DNA from: Peptococcaceae bacterium
Lineage (GTDB): Bacteria; Bacillota; DSM-12270; Thermacetogeniales; Thermacetogeniaceae
NCBI GenBank assembly: GCA_023249405.1
Contig: JAHFCR010000010.1
Location: forward strand, 1-64,000
DNA: 64,000 nucleotides
Direction: 5' to 3'
The notes beneath the pieces were generated by a model. That model was not told the DNA's origin and did no database searches. It saw only the letters and a list, made by a program, of their open reading frames with translations. This document shows positions 34,959 through 42,754 of the stretch, piece by piece (positions within the stretch are counted from its first letter, which is position 1; each line of letters opens with the position of its first letter). The translations under genes were made by a program, and so were the position numbers.

Positions 34959-34987
34959 AATATACAAATAAAGGCACTGATTGTCAA
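34959..34987 (-). promoter_or_regulatory. Sigma-A type promoter of groESL
   Basis: On the minus strand TTGACA (34987-34982) and TATATT (34964-34959) are 17 bases apart, immediately upstream of CIRCE, the usual arrangement for HrcA-controlled operons. Confidence 0.88.
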
Positions 34988-35144
34988 TACCTATTTCCCG
35001 CCTTAACACAAGTTTAACCAATTACTTTGTAAAATAACGATGTTTTTGGCTGCTTCAGGGGCTGCCAGAAAAAAATATCCAGCTTGCTTCCGGCGGCAGG
35101 TTGGAGGCGGGGTCGTGCAGGCTGACGATCAGGGTGTTGGCCCA

Positions 35145-35654
35145 TCAGGTTTGTTGGGACTCCAGGTGGGCGAAGATCACTGTCTGGGTGCCCTTATCCT
35201 TGCTGCAGGCGGGGCAGGTGGCCAGGCACAGGTACAGGTCCCGCACCTTGCGCCCCCTCTTTTTTAAATCTCGGGTCAGTTTGTCAACCACGGCGCCCAT
35301 CTTGAAGGGCGGGGCGTCGGTGACTACTGTGTAGAAGGCGCCCTGCAGTTTGCGGAAGGAGGCGCCATCGCCCTGCTCCCGGCACTCGGCCGTATCCCTG
35401 GGCGGGTTGATCTCCAGGAAGATCTCGCCCCGGAAGAGACCGCTCTTTAGCAGGATCAGGGGGCTCGCCTTGATGATGAAGCCCTTGGTCTTGGCTTCCA
35501 TCATCGCTCTGTCGATGTCTTCAGCATAGGTGATGGGACTGTGGAGGGCCATCCTGGCGGTGACGCGGTAAAAATAGCGAGGCTGTTCCCAGAAGCTCTC
35601 TTGTTCATGGCAGTTCTCACGGATCATCGGCTGGCAGTAGCAGCCCGTGGACAT
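35145..35654 (-). CDS. Conserved hypothetical protein with N- and C-terminal Cys motifs
   Basis: A 169-residue soluble protein starting MSTGCYCQPMIRENCHEQES. The middle has a beta-rich stretch (RGEIFLEINPPRDTAECREQ and FRKLQGAFYTVVTDAPPF) and the end contains LCLATCPACSKDKGTQTV. The CYC, C and CPAC groups could form a metal site or disulfide relay. I chose ATG 35654 with AGGTGATG just upstream; the longer frame starts 12 codons earlier. It is read away from the PdaB-type gene. I recognise no named family. Confidence 0.65.
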   Translation of the reverse strand: MSTGCYCQPMIRENCHEQESFWEQPRYFYRVTARMALHSPITYAEDIDRAMMEAKTKGFIIKASPLILLKSGLFRGEIFLEINPPRDTAECREQGDGASFRKLQGAFYTVVTDAPPFKMGAVVDKLTRDLKKRGRKVRDLYLCLATCPACSKDKGTQTVIFAHLESQQT

Positions 35655-35788
35655 AGTTCCATCACCTAGCCTATTTTGCGAATAATTCAATTATACTGCA
35701 GATGCCTTATCCTGCATATATATTCTCGTGTATGAAGCATGATGACCGGGAATACAATATTGGTAGCAAAAAGATGGAGGTGCTGGCC

Positions 35789-36622
35789 GTGCGCTGGATC
35801 GTGATCAGGCGGCACGAGCTGTTCAGGTGGGGGCTGTTCATAGTGATTTTAGGCGCCGGGCTGCTGTTGGCCACCGGCTTGGCGGGGGAGGTGGGCAGGG
35901 TCTCCGCGGGGCAGCAGCGGGACGTGCCGATCTACGCGGTGGACACTGGAGAGAAGAAGGTGGCCATCTCCTTTGACGCGGCCTGGGGGGCCGATGACAC
36001 TCCCAAGCTGCTGGAGATTTTAAAGCAGCATCACGTGAAGACCACCTTTTTCCTGACCGGGATCTGGGTCAAGAGGTACCCGGAGATGGTGAAAGCCATC
36101 GCTGCCGAGGGGCACGAGATCGGCAACCACAGCCTGACCCATCCGCACTGCAACTCGCTGTCGGGGACGGAGATCAGGAAGGAGTTGGTGGAGAACGATG
36201 CCCTGATCTACAACCTGACGGGCAAGCATGCCACTTTGTTCCGGCCGCCCTTCGGCGAGTACAACAACCTGGTGCTGCAGACCGCCCGCAGCAATGGCTT
36301 CGAGGCGATCCAGTGGAGCGTGGACTCCCTGGACTGGCAGGATATCGGCAAGGAGGCGATCGCCGAGCGGGTGTTGAAAAATATCAAGCCCGGAGCGATC
36401 GTGCTCTTCCACAACAATGCCAAGTATACCCCGGAGGCCCTGCCGGTGATCCTGGACGCCCTGCAACAACAGGGCTACCAGATCGTTCCGGTCTCCGGCC
36501 TGCTGTTCAAGGAGAACTACTACATCGAGCGGAGCAGCGGTATTCAGAGGCGTAAAGGGGCGTCTACGCCGCAGGCCAAGCCCAGCCTGAAGACTGTGAC
36601 GCCAGAGCTGATCCCCCAGTAG
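35789..36622 (+). CDS. Polysaccharide deacetylase (PdaB-like)
   Basis: A 277-residue protein with an N-terminal membrane helix (FRWGLFIVILGAGLLLATGL) and a NodB-type deacetylase domain from about residue 60. The catalytic features are intact: the acidic pair in SFDAAWGADDT, the metal-binding HxxxH in NHSLTHPHC, RPPFGEYNN and DSLDWQD. It removes acetyl groups from peptidoglycan; PdaB-type enzymes act in spore cortex or sporangium wall. I chose GTG 35789 with GGAGGTG 8 bases upstream. The C-terminal tail is Lys/Pro-rich. It converges on the pyruvate-kinase-like gene with one base between. Confidence 0.9.
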   Translation: MRWIVIRRHELFRWGLFIVILGAGLLLATGLAGEVGRVSAGQQRDVPIYAVDTGEKKVAISFDAAWGADDTPKLLEILKQHHVKTTFFLTGIWVKRYPEMVKAIAAEGHEIGNHSLTHPHCNSLSGTEIRKELVENDALIYNLTGKHATLFRPPFGEYNNLVLQTARSNGFEAIQWSVDSLDWQDIGKEAIAERVLKNIKPGAIVLFHNNAKYTPEALPVILDALQQQGYQIVPVSGLLFKENYYIERSSGIQRRKGASTPQAKPSLKTVTPELIPQ

Positions 36623-36623
36623 A

Positions 36624-37169
36624 TCAGATTTCTCGGGGCTTGCAGATGATCTCCTTGACCTTGGTGTCGAAGAACTGGTTGGAATGGGCCGGTACGATCA
36701 CCACGGCGGTGTCGGCGCCGGTGGCAGAGCCGGCCACGGCGATGACCTCTGCTCCGTAGGGGATGAGGCCGGCGTCCAGGGCCATGCCGGCGATCTCCAC
36801 ACAGACCTTGACCCCCTGGCCGAGCATCCGCAGCGACTGGGCGATGATCTCCGCCGGGTAGAGACCGCCGAACTTGTTGCGCACCGCCCGGTCGACCCCG
36901 GCCAGGAGGTGGGTGGTGGTCAGCACCCTGGCTCCCTGCTCGGCCAGTCTCAGCCGCACCTGGGGCGGCATCTCATCCTCGCCCGGGCTCATGAAGCCGA
37001 TGTGGTGGGTGACGCAGATCAGATCGACACCCTTGTTCAGAAAGTGTTCCGCGGCATAGCCGCTGTTGGAGGCCACCACGATCTGCCTGATCCCCAATTC
37101 CTTCGCCCGCTTCAGGGCCAGCTCCGCAGTGGCTGCGGTGTTGGCCTTTCCCTTCTGTTCCCAGTGCAC
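36624..37169 (-). CDS. Pyruvate kinase alpha/beta-domain-like protein
   Basis: A 181-residue protein homologous only to the C-terminal (alpha/beta) domain of pyruvate kinase: ELGIRQIVVASNSGYAAEHF, VDLICVTHHIGFMSPGEDEM, AVRNKFGGLYPAEI, then a glycine-rich AVAGSATGADTAVVIVPAHS. The TIM-barrel catalytic domain is absent, so it is not a kinase; stand-alone forms are common in anaerobes and their ligand is unknown. GTG 37169 is chosen with AGGAGGGG 7 bases upstream. It is not next to any glycolytic gene. Confidence 0.85.
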   Translation of the reverse strand: MHWEQKGKANTAATAELALKRAKELGIRQIVVASNSGYAAEHFLNKGVDLICVTHHIGFMSPGEDEMPPQVRLRLAEQGARVLTTTHLLAGVDRAVRNKFGGLYPAEIIAQSLRMLGQGVKVCVEIAGMALDAGLIPYGAEVIAVAGSATGADTAVVIVPAHSNQFFDTKVKEIICKPREI

Positions 37170-37726
37170 GATCTTACCCCTCCTCTTTTTACCAATACAG
37201 GATTTCCCTTGCTTCTGATCATAGTATAGACAATTATTACCGGTCAGCAACTATTATGGATATTGGTATTTTTAGAGGTTTAGAGGACACTTATAAAGAA
37301 TAATAGTATCCAATGCTGTTATATAAAGGAGGCTGAGGCAAAAATGAGGATGATACCAACGCTAGCCTTCTACTGGAAGAAGAAATGGCAGAGGTGAGCG
37401 TCAAAACGCCTAGCTGCGGCAGCAGCATAACAATTTGCAGTTTTTGTTGGCGCAATACGAGGATCGGGTGACAGCCCTGGAATGGGCACAGCGGACAGAG
37501 AGGGCCCTGCGCCAGAGCGAGGAACGTTTCCACGCCCTGTTTGATAATGCGCCGGTGGGCATTTCCTTATATAGTGACGACGGGCAGGTGCTGCTTGCCA
37601 ACCAGGCCCTGGCGGTCATGACTGGCGAGTAAAAATGCGGCGGATGTTCAACATAGACAGGACAAGTGCGCTGCCGGACCCTTCTCATGTATTGATTATT
37701 AGGGGGTTAGCGGGAGGGGAGGATTA
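37170..37726. other. Intergenic region holding a PAS remnant
   Basis: About 555 bases. Apart from the PAS-domain fragment at 37414-37632 I see no intact gene. A GGAGG-containing stretch at about 37328 precedes an ATG that gives only 17 codons, probably the old start of the sensor gene, now out of frame. The last 90 bases are the upstream region of the gene at 37727. Confidence 0.55.
37414..37632 (+). pseudogene. PAS-domain sensor fragment
   Basis: The frame after the TAG at about 37411 reads NNLQFLLAQYEDRVTAL, then RALRQSEERFHALFDNAPVG and ISLYSDDGQVLLANQALAVMTGE, ending at TAA 37632. This is a coiled-coil linker plus the first half of a PAS domain, as in histidine kinases or diguanylate cyclases. 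The rest of the PAS domain and any output domain are missing, and upstream frames are broken. It is a truncated remnant of a signalling gene. Confidence 0.65.
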
Positions 37727-38698
37727 ATGTTGAGGGAACGGATAGCCAGGTACCGGTGGATCATTCTGTTCTGGGTGGTGTTCGCCCTCTTCTGGGGGGT
37801 GACGGTCTACTTCTACTTCCAGCACCGGGTGGTGGTCTACAGCTATCCGGTGAATATGGCTGCAGACCTCGGAGACCTGCATGTCCTGGTCAAAGGGGCG
37901 ACGCTGGAGAATTTCGGCTTCAACTTTGATATGTTTCTTTCGCCATGGACTGTCTGGACGATCAATCATGCGCCGGAGCGGCTCCGGCAGCCGCTCATGG
38001 AAGCATTGGCTTTCTATAGGCGGCCGTATGTCTTTTACCCGGACAAGGGTGTCTTGAGTGTCCGGGGATGGATTGCCGGCACGGCGCCGGGTTTCGACCG
38101 CATGGATCATGCGGAGCGCGAGAACATGGTCGCCGTGGACGTGAGGAACTACCACCGGCACTCGTGGGGGGCTAGTTCCTACAGCGTGAGCAATATCTTC
38201 TGCTTTAAAACCGAGTCCTATGCTCCTTTGCAACTGCGGGGCTTCGACATCACTATCACCGACAGGCGCACCGGGCAGGTGGCGGTTATTCCGGTTACTG
38301 CGAACCGGGAGCGGACAGTCTATACCTTTGGCAACTCCCAGTCTAACAACCCTGATTTCGGCACGAAAGAAATCATGTTGCAGTTTATAAACCTGATACG
38401 GCAAAACCGGCTGGACGCTGCCGCAGCCTACGTGCTCCCGGAGCGCCGGCAGTCATTCCCGTGGCCCGGCCCGGCGCACGGCTACTGGAAGCTTGCCGGC
38501 GACAGCTATTTTCCCTGGTATGAGGGGCGCTATCAGGGATACGATAATGTCTATTCCTACAGCATCGACTCTACAGATGATCCAGATGCGGGAATGCCGA
38601 TCACCCGCCAGAAGATCTATTTCATCGACAAAGACGGCAGGTGGCAGATCATCGACGCCGCTCCTGGTGCAGCGCCACAAGCGCCACCAGGCTCTTAA
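37727..38698 (+). CDS. Membrane-anchored hypothetical protein with extracytoplasmic domain
   Basis: A 323-residue protein with one N-terminal helix (YRWIILFWVVFALFWGVTVYFYF) and a large, aromatic-rich extracytoplasmic part containing two regions, about 30-210 and 225-310. The second, with ITRQKIYFIDKDGRWQIID at its end, has the look of a cystatin/NTF2-like fold, but I cannot name a family. GGGAGGGGAGG precedes ATG 37727. A second small membrane protein follows at 38834 in the same direction. Function unknown. Confidence 0.65.
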   Translation: MLRERIARYRWIILFWVVFALFWGVTVYFYFQHRVVVYSYPVNMAADLGDLHVLVKGATLENFGFNFDMFLSPWTVWTINHAPERLRQPLMEALAFYRRPYVFYPDKGVLSVRGWIAGTAPGFDRMDHAERENMVAVDVRNYHRHSWGASSYSVSNIFCFKTESYAPLQLRGFDITITDRRTGQVAVIPVTANRERTVYTFGNSQSNNPDFGTKEIMLQFINLIRQNRLDAAAAYVLPERRQSFPWPGPAHGYWKLAGDSYFPWYEGRYQGYDNVYSYSIDSTDDPDAGMPITRQKIYFIDKDGRWQIIDAAPGAAPQAPPGS

Positions 38699-38833
38699 GC
38701 TGCCGCCTGCCTGCGCCCAGGTAAATGGAGTTCTGCCTTAAGCGGCTAGAATAGGTCTACATAAAAATTGCTATTGATATATGAGAGGCGCAGGTTTGCT
38801 TTAGCGACTGCATGATTACAGGAGGCGTGAGTC

Positions 38834-39451
38834 ATGACCAGGCAAGAGATCGGGGCGTTTGCCTGCAGGATTCTGGCGGTGTTGGCCTTTATTCAGGCGC
38901 TGAGCCTGCTTCAGGTGTCCGTACCCTCGGCCATGTCCTATTTGCTTGTTTCTACTCCTGGCACGGATACGACCGGCAAATTGCTGGTTCCGCTGATCGC
39001 CGTCCTGACGGTTCTTATTTTCATCTGCCTCGGGGTGCTGCTGCTGGTTTTTGCAGAGCCGTGGGGGGCGTATCTGGTGGGTAAGGGGCGTCGAGACGCC
39101 TCCGATTCGGGCACGGCGCCGGTTAGGGTGGCCATCACAGCCGGGGAGATCCAGGCGGTCGGTTTTGCCATCGTCGGGCTGTGTGTGCTGGCACTGGCCA
39201 TTCCGAGGCTGGTGCAGGCGATCGGCCAGTTCTTGCTCAATCAACAGCTGCAAGGCAGCTACCCGCCATATGTCGCCAGGATGAACATGGTCCAGTTGGC
39301 CGCGCCGCTGGTACAGTTCCTGATCGGACTCTGTCTGTTTTTGGGCGCCCGCGGCCTATCGGGGTTGTGGCAGTCACTGCGCCGCAACAGCATCAAACTC
39401 TGGCAGTCGTATGGCTTTGAGCCGGATGATGGGGAAGATGGCTCGGATTAG
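38834..39451 (+). CDS. Hypothetical four-helix membrane protein
   Basis: A 205-residue integral membrane protein with about four hydrophobic segments (ILAVLAFIQALSLLQVS; LLVPLIAVLTVLIFICLGVL; a third around AVGFAIVGLCVLALAIP; and LVQFLIGLCLFLGARGL). The last 30 residues are charged and cytoplasmic. AGGAGG lies upstream of ATG 38834. No motif is recognised. It lies 135 bases after the preceding membrane-anchored protein and converges on the HepT gene. Confidence 0.65.
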   Translation: MTRQEIGAFACRILAVLAFIQALSLLQVSVPSAMSYLLVSTPGTDTTGKLLVPLIAVLTVLIFICLGVLLLVFAEPWGAYLVGKGRRDASDSGTAPVRVAITAGEIQAVGFAIVGLCVLALAIPRLVQAIGQFLLNQQLQGSYPPYVARMNMVQLAAPLVQFLIGLCLFLGARGLSGLWQSLRRNSIKLWQSYGFEPDDGEDGSD

Positions 39452-39480
39452 ACAGTTCCAGGCTCTGCTGCAGCAGGATA

Positions 39481-39900
39481 TCAAGCGATTATTGCGGATA
39501 ATGCGGCCAGAAATCTCTTCAGATCTTTGAAATGTTGCTGAAGGATTTCGTAGATCATCTGATCGTCGATGTCCCAATAAATGTGAACCAGGCGGTTTCT
39601 AAACTTTGTCATATTGAGCAGATCGGGCAACAGTTCCTTGGAAAAAACCCCTGCTTCCACGAGAATGCGAAATACATCACCATAGTCTTCCGGGACGCGC
39701 AGATTGTTTTTGGCGATCAGGTGCTGGCAAATGTCAATCTCGGCCTCAATAGCCACTATCAAGTGGTATTTGGCACTGGCGATCTTATCCGGATCAGATA
39801 TGAACTGTTGCTGGTTTAATGCGGCTAGCCGCTCCAGTTGGGTCATGGCGAGCTTGCATGATGAAACTAGTTTGGTTATCTTCAGGGGGTCAAAAATCAA
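39481..39900 (-). CDS. hepT: HepT-like ribonuclease toxin (HEPN family, DUF86)
   Basis: A 139-residue all-helical HEPN protein. The active site motif Rx4-6H is present as FRNRLVHIYWDID near residue 102, including the HxY that is the target of AMPylation in HepT. It should cleave RNA when free. The TTG start at 39900 overlaps the stop of the nucleotidyltransferase gene, so the two are translationally coupled. The pair is a type VII toxin-antitoxin system, in which MntA adds AMP to the HepT tyrosine. Order antitoxin then toxin on the minus strand. Confidence 0.85.
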   Translation of the reverse strand: MIFDPLKITKLVSSCKLAMTQLERLAALNQQQFISDPDKIASAKYHLIVAIEAEIDICQHLIAKNNLRVPEDYGDVFRILVEAGVFSKELLPDLLNMTKFRNRLVHIYWDIDDQMIYEILQQHFKDLKRFLAALSAIIA

Positions 39901-40319
39901 GGTGTCAGCGCCTCCTTCAGGTATCGTTCCCGAAGTGGCGCAAAATCGTAGTACCTGGATAGCGTACGTTCCTGAAAGGAAGATCGCAGATCGTCATCTT
40001 TTTCAAAAAGTCTGATTCCGTTGCGTAGAACAGAGTATTTAAAGGACAGGGGGGCGTTGTTTAAGAGACGGAGATCGGCGGGTAAATGAATCAGTTCTTC
40101 GATCGCATTTTCCAGGGCAAATTCGTAATAGATACCAATTCCCTCCGGTAAAGGATCAAGATAGAGCGCAAGATCTACGTCTCCAAAGGCATCTTGTTCT
40201 ATAAAGGATCCGTGAACATAGGCAAAACTTATCTCCGGCTGGGCAATGAGCAATTCACGGATCTGATTGAGATACTCTTTTTTTTGCCTCTGCGTTAAAT
40301 AGCATCTTTTCTTTAACAT
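39897..40319 (-). CDS. mntA: MntA-like nucleotidyltransferase antitoxin
   Basis: A 140-residue minimal nucleotidyltransferase with the motif AYVHGSFIEQDAFGDVDLALY, a G-S followed by D-x-D, and the third acidic residue later in ADLRLL. This is the MNT domain that AMPylates HepT. I chose ATG 40319 with AGGAG 7 bases upstream; two codons earlier a GTG is possible. It is directly followed by, and overlaps, hepT. The set is complete, so a working module is likely. Confidence 0.85.
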   Translation of the reverse strand: MLKKRCYLTQRQKKEYLNQIRELLIAQPEISFAYVHGSFIEQDAFGDVDLALYLDPLPEGIGIYYEFALENAIEELIHLPADLRLLNNAPLSFKYSVLRNGIRLFEKDDDLRSSFQERTLSRYYDFAPLRERYLKEALTP

Positions 40320-40516
40320 GACCACGCTCCTGGGATTTCCTGCTATAATTCTATCACAATAAAATGTAATTTAAAAATAGCCGTTCTGAAAAACCCATGC
40401 ATACTCCTTCCTTGCTACGCTCATTATTGAGAGAAAGTTTTTCGGGTATTTCTCCAATGAATTACTGCCTCTGATAGTTCTGCTTCGAGTATGGCTGGAC
40501 CTGATACTGCAAATGG

Positions 40517-40522
40517 TATAAT
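40517..40522 (+). promoter_or_regulatory. Extended -10 promoter element before the PAP2 gene
   Basis: TGGTATAAT (TG-N-TATAAT) is an extended -10 box 27 bases upstream of the PAP2 start. No good -35 is visible, as is usual for this class. Confidence 0.4.
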
Positions 40523-40548
40523 CAAAAGAATCCTATGAAACAGGGGGT

Positions 40549-41247
40549 GTGGTCTTTATCAAGCTGATCCGGTTTTCGTATAAAGATGATGCCCCTGGCT
40601 TCGCCGGGCTAAAGCTGCCCATGTTTGCTGGTGCTTTTGTCTGCATCCTGGCCTTCGCCCTTCTGGCCCGGCAGCTGCAGGCAGGTGGCCTGGCTGCCTT
40701 CGACAATGCGGTAACCACCTGGGTGCGGGCGTTCATGAGCCCGTGCCTGACCGGCTGGATGCTGCTGATCACAGACCTGGGATCACTGCCCCTGGTGACC
40801 GCTCTGACTATTTTCACCGTTATCTACCTGTATGCCCGCCGAGAATGGTGGGATGGCCTGGGAATTACGGTGGCGTCCCTGGGCTCGTGGTGGTTGGAAT
40901 TCCGGCTGAAGCTGGTCTTCCAGCGACCCCGTCCGCACCTGCCGCACTTGACCCCGGCCACGGGCTACAGCTTTCCCAGCGGACACGCCCTGGTAACTTC
41001 GGCCCTCTTCTTCACCCTGGCCCTGGTTTACTATCGTCACTCCGCCTCCCGTGCCGGCAGGGCGCTGGTGTTGGCTGGCGCTGTATTGCTGGTGCTGCTG
41101 GTGGGAATCAGCCGGGTCTACCTGGGGGTGCACTACCCCAGCGATGTGGTGGCCGGTTGGGCAGTGGGCGGTTTCTGGACCCTGCTGATCGGCATTCTGC
41201 TGCCTCCGGCAAAACTCCGGGACGGTTCTTGGGTTTCGCCGAGGTAA
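40549..41247 (+). CDS. PAP2-family membrane phosphatase
   Basis: A 232-residue integral membrane protein with about six helices and the full PAP2 triad: KLVFQRPRP (Kx6RP), YSFPSGHALVTS (PSGH) and SRVYLGVHYPSD (SRx5H). Members hydrolyse lipid phosphates such as undecaprenyl pyrophosphate or phosphatidylglycerol phosphate. The start is GTG 40549, though the AGGGGG site is very close. The last codons (GSWVSPR) overlap a copy of the dispersed repeat, so the tail may have been reshaped by repeat insertion. It precedes hflX. Confidence 0.9.
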   Translation: MVFIKLIRFSYKDDAPGFAGLKLPMFAGAFVCILAFALLARQLQAGGLAAFDNAVTTWVRAFMSPCLTGWMLLITDLGSLPLVTALTIFTVIYLYARREWWDGLGITVASLGSWWLEFRLKLVFQRPRPHLPHLTPATGYSFPSGHALVTSALFFTLALVYYRHSASRAGRALVLAGAVLLVLLVGISRVYLGVHYPSDVVAGWAVGGFWTLLIGILLPPAKLRDGSWVSPR

Positions 41248-41270
41248 AACATGGAGACGGTTCTTTTGTG
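41217..41270. repeat. Dispersed repeat, degenerate tandem copy
   Basis: GGGACGGTTCTTGGGTTTCG overlaps the 3' end of the PAP2 gene, and ATGGAGACGGTTCTTTTGTG lies at 41251-41270. Both contain the GACGGTTCTT core of the repeat family; the second resembles an arm of the inverted repeat at 1399. Confidence 0.55.
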
Positions 41271-41417
41271 CATCGTTCGTGTCGAGTTGGGCGGCCGTTG
41301 ATACTGCCTGGTTCTGCAAATAATATAGTAGGACTGGCCGGGGACGCCGAGCTGCCGTGGGCTTGCAAATACGTCAATGGCCCGGTCCCCGGTCCTTATT
41401 TCTAACAGTGAGTGGTG

Positions 41418-42659
41418 ATGATTTTGAAGCGAGGCCTGATCTGTTACCTGGCACAGCACGAAGACGAAGAGGCGATCGCCTACGACGTGGCGGAGTTGAA
41501 GGAACTGCTGGTCAACGTCGATATCGAGGCGGCGGGTGTGGTGGTGCAACGCCGCCGGCCTGACGTCAAATACCTGTTCGGAAAGGGGAAGATCGAGGAG
41601 ATCGGGCAGCAGGCGGCGTCAGAGCAGATTGCCGCGGTGGTCTTCAACCGGGAACTGTCGCCCCGGCAGGTGAAAAACCTGGAGGACTTGTTCGAGGATG
41701 TGGAGATCTGGGACCGTACCCAGGTCGTGCTGGAGATCTTCAATCGCCGCGCCCGCTCCCGGGAGGGGAAGATCCAGGTCGACTTGGCCAGTCTCTCCTA
41801 TCTCTACCCGCGCATGCTGGGATTGGGCGGTATACTTTCTCGCCTGGGGGGTGGCATTGGCACCCGGGGCCCCGGCGAGACCAAGTTGGAGGTACTCCGC
41901 CGGGCGGTGCGCGATCAGATCCATGAACTGAAAGAGGAGATGGGAGAGGTGCGCCAGAACCGGACGGTACTGCGGCAGCAGCGCCAGAGCGCCGGGATTC
42001 CGGTGGTCTCCCTGGTTGGCTATACCAACGCCGGCAAGTCCACTTTGCTTAATGCCCTCTCCCAGAGCAGCCAGCAGGCCCTGGCCGAGGACCGGCTGTT
42101 TGCCACCCTCGATCCGCTCAGCCGCAGGATTCACCTGCCATCAGGCCGGACAGCGCTGTTGACCGATACCGTGGGCTTCATCCATGACCTGCCAAAGAAA
42201 CTGAAGGAAGCCTTTGCGGCCACCCTGGAGGAACTGCAGGAGGCAGATCTGCTGCTGCATGTGATCGACCTGACCAGCCCTTACTGGGAACAACAGGTGG
42301 CGGCGGTGGAGGATATTCTGGGAGAGCTGGCCCTGGACGACCACCCGCTGTTAAAGGTCTACAACAAGCTGGATGCCTTTGAAGGGGATCCGCCATTCGG
42401 CGGGGTGGCGATATCGGCGCGGTCCGGCGCCAACCTGGACCTGCTGCGTCAACTGGTCGATGAGGCGCTGTTCCCGGAGCAGGAACTGGAGATCCTGGTG
42501 CCCTATAACCGGCTGAACGAGGTGGGCCGTCTGCGGGATTACCTGAAGGTGGTGACCGAGGAGTACCTGGGGGATGGTGTGCGTTTCACCGTGCGCGGCC
42601 GGTTGCAGGACCTGGAGCGGCTGCGGTCCCGCCTGTCGGCGGCGGAGGTCGAAGCGTAA
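41418..42659 (+). CDS. hflX: GTPase HflX
   Basis: A 413-residue ribosome-associated GTPase. The N-terminal nucleotide-binding domain (GLICYLAQHEDEEAIAYDVA, VQRRRPDVKYLFGKGKIEEI) is followed by GGIGTRGPGETKLEV and a coiled linker, then the G domain with G1 GYTNAGKST, G3 DTVGF and G4 NKLD. HflX splits stalled 70S ribosomes, for example after heat or antibiotics. ATG 41418 is one of three close in-frame starts. It converges on typA; a 10-bp hairpin lies between. Confidence 0.95.
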   Translation: MILKRGLICYLAQHEDEEAIAYDVAELKELLVNVDIEAAGVVVQRRRPDVKYLFGKGKIEEIGQQAASEQIAAVVFNRELSPRQVKNLEDLFEDVEIWDRTQVVLEIFNRRARSREGKIQVDLASLSYLYPRMLGLGGILSRLGGGIGTRGPGETKLEVLRRAVRDQIHELKEEMGEVRQNRTVLRQQRQSAGIPVVSLVGYTNAGKSTLLNALSQSSQQALAEDRLFATLDPLSRRIHLPSGRTALLTDTVGFIHDLPKKLKEAFAATLEELQEADLLLHVIDLTSPYWEQQVAAVEDILGELALDDHPLLKVYNKLDAFEGDPPFGGVAISARSGANLDLLRQLVDEALFPEQELEILVPYNRLNEVGRLRDYLKVVTEEYLGDGVRFTVRGRLQDLERLRSRLSAAEVEA

Positions 42660-42712
42660 CGTTACGTTGGTCATGCTTTCTGCGGCTGGGCTATCCAGAT
42701 AACCTTGTTTGA

Positions 42713-42753
42713 CTGCCGCAAGGAGCCGCTTTACTGGCTGCTGCTTGCGGCAG
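42713..42753. terminator. Hairpin between convergent hflX and typA
   Basis: CTGCCGCAAG and CTTGCGGCAG form a perfect 10-bp stem with a 21-base loop, ending two bases from the typA stop. No T-tract follows on either side, so it may be a weak or Rho-assisted stop for either gene. Confidence 0.45.
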
Positions 42754-42754
42754 G

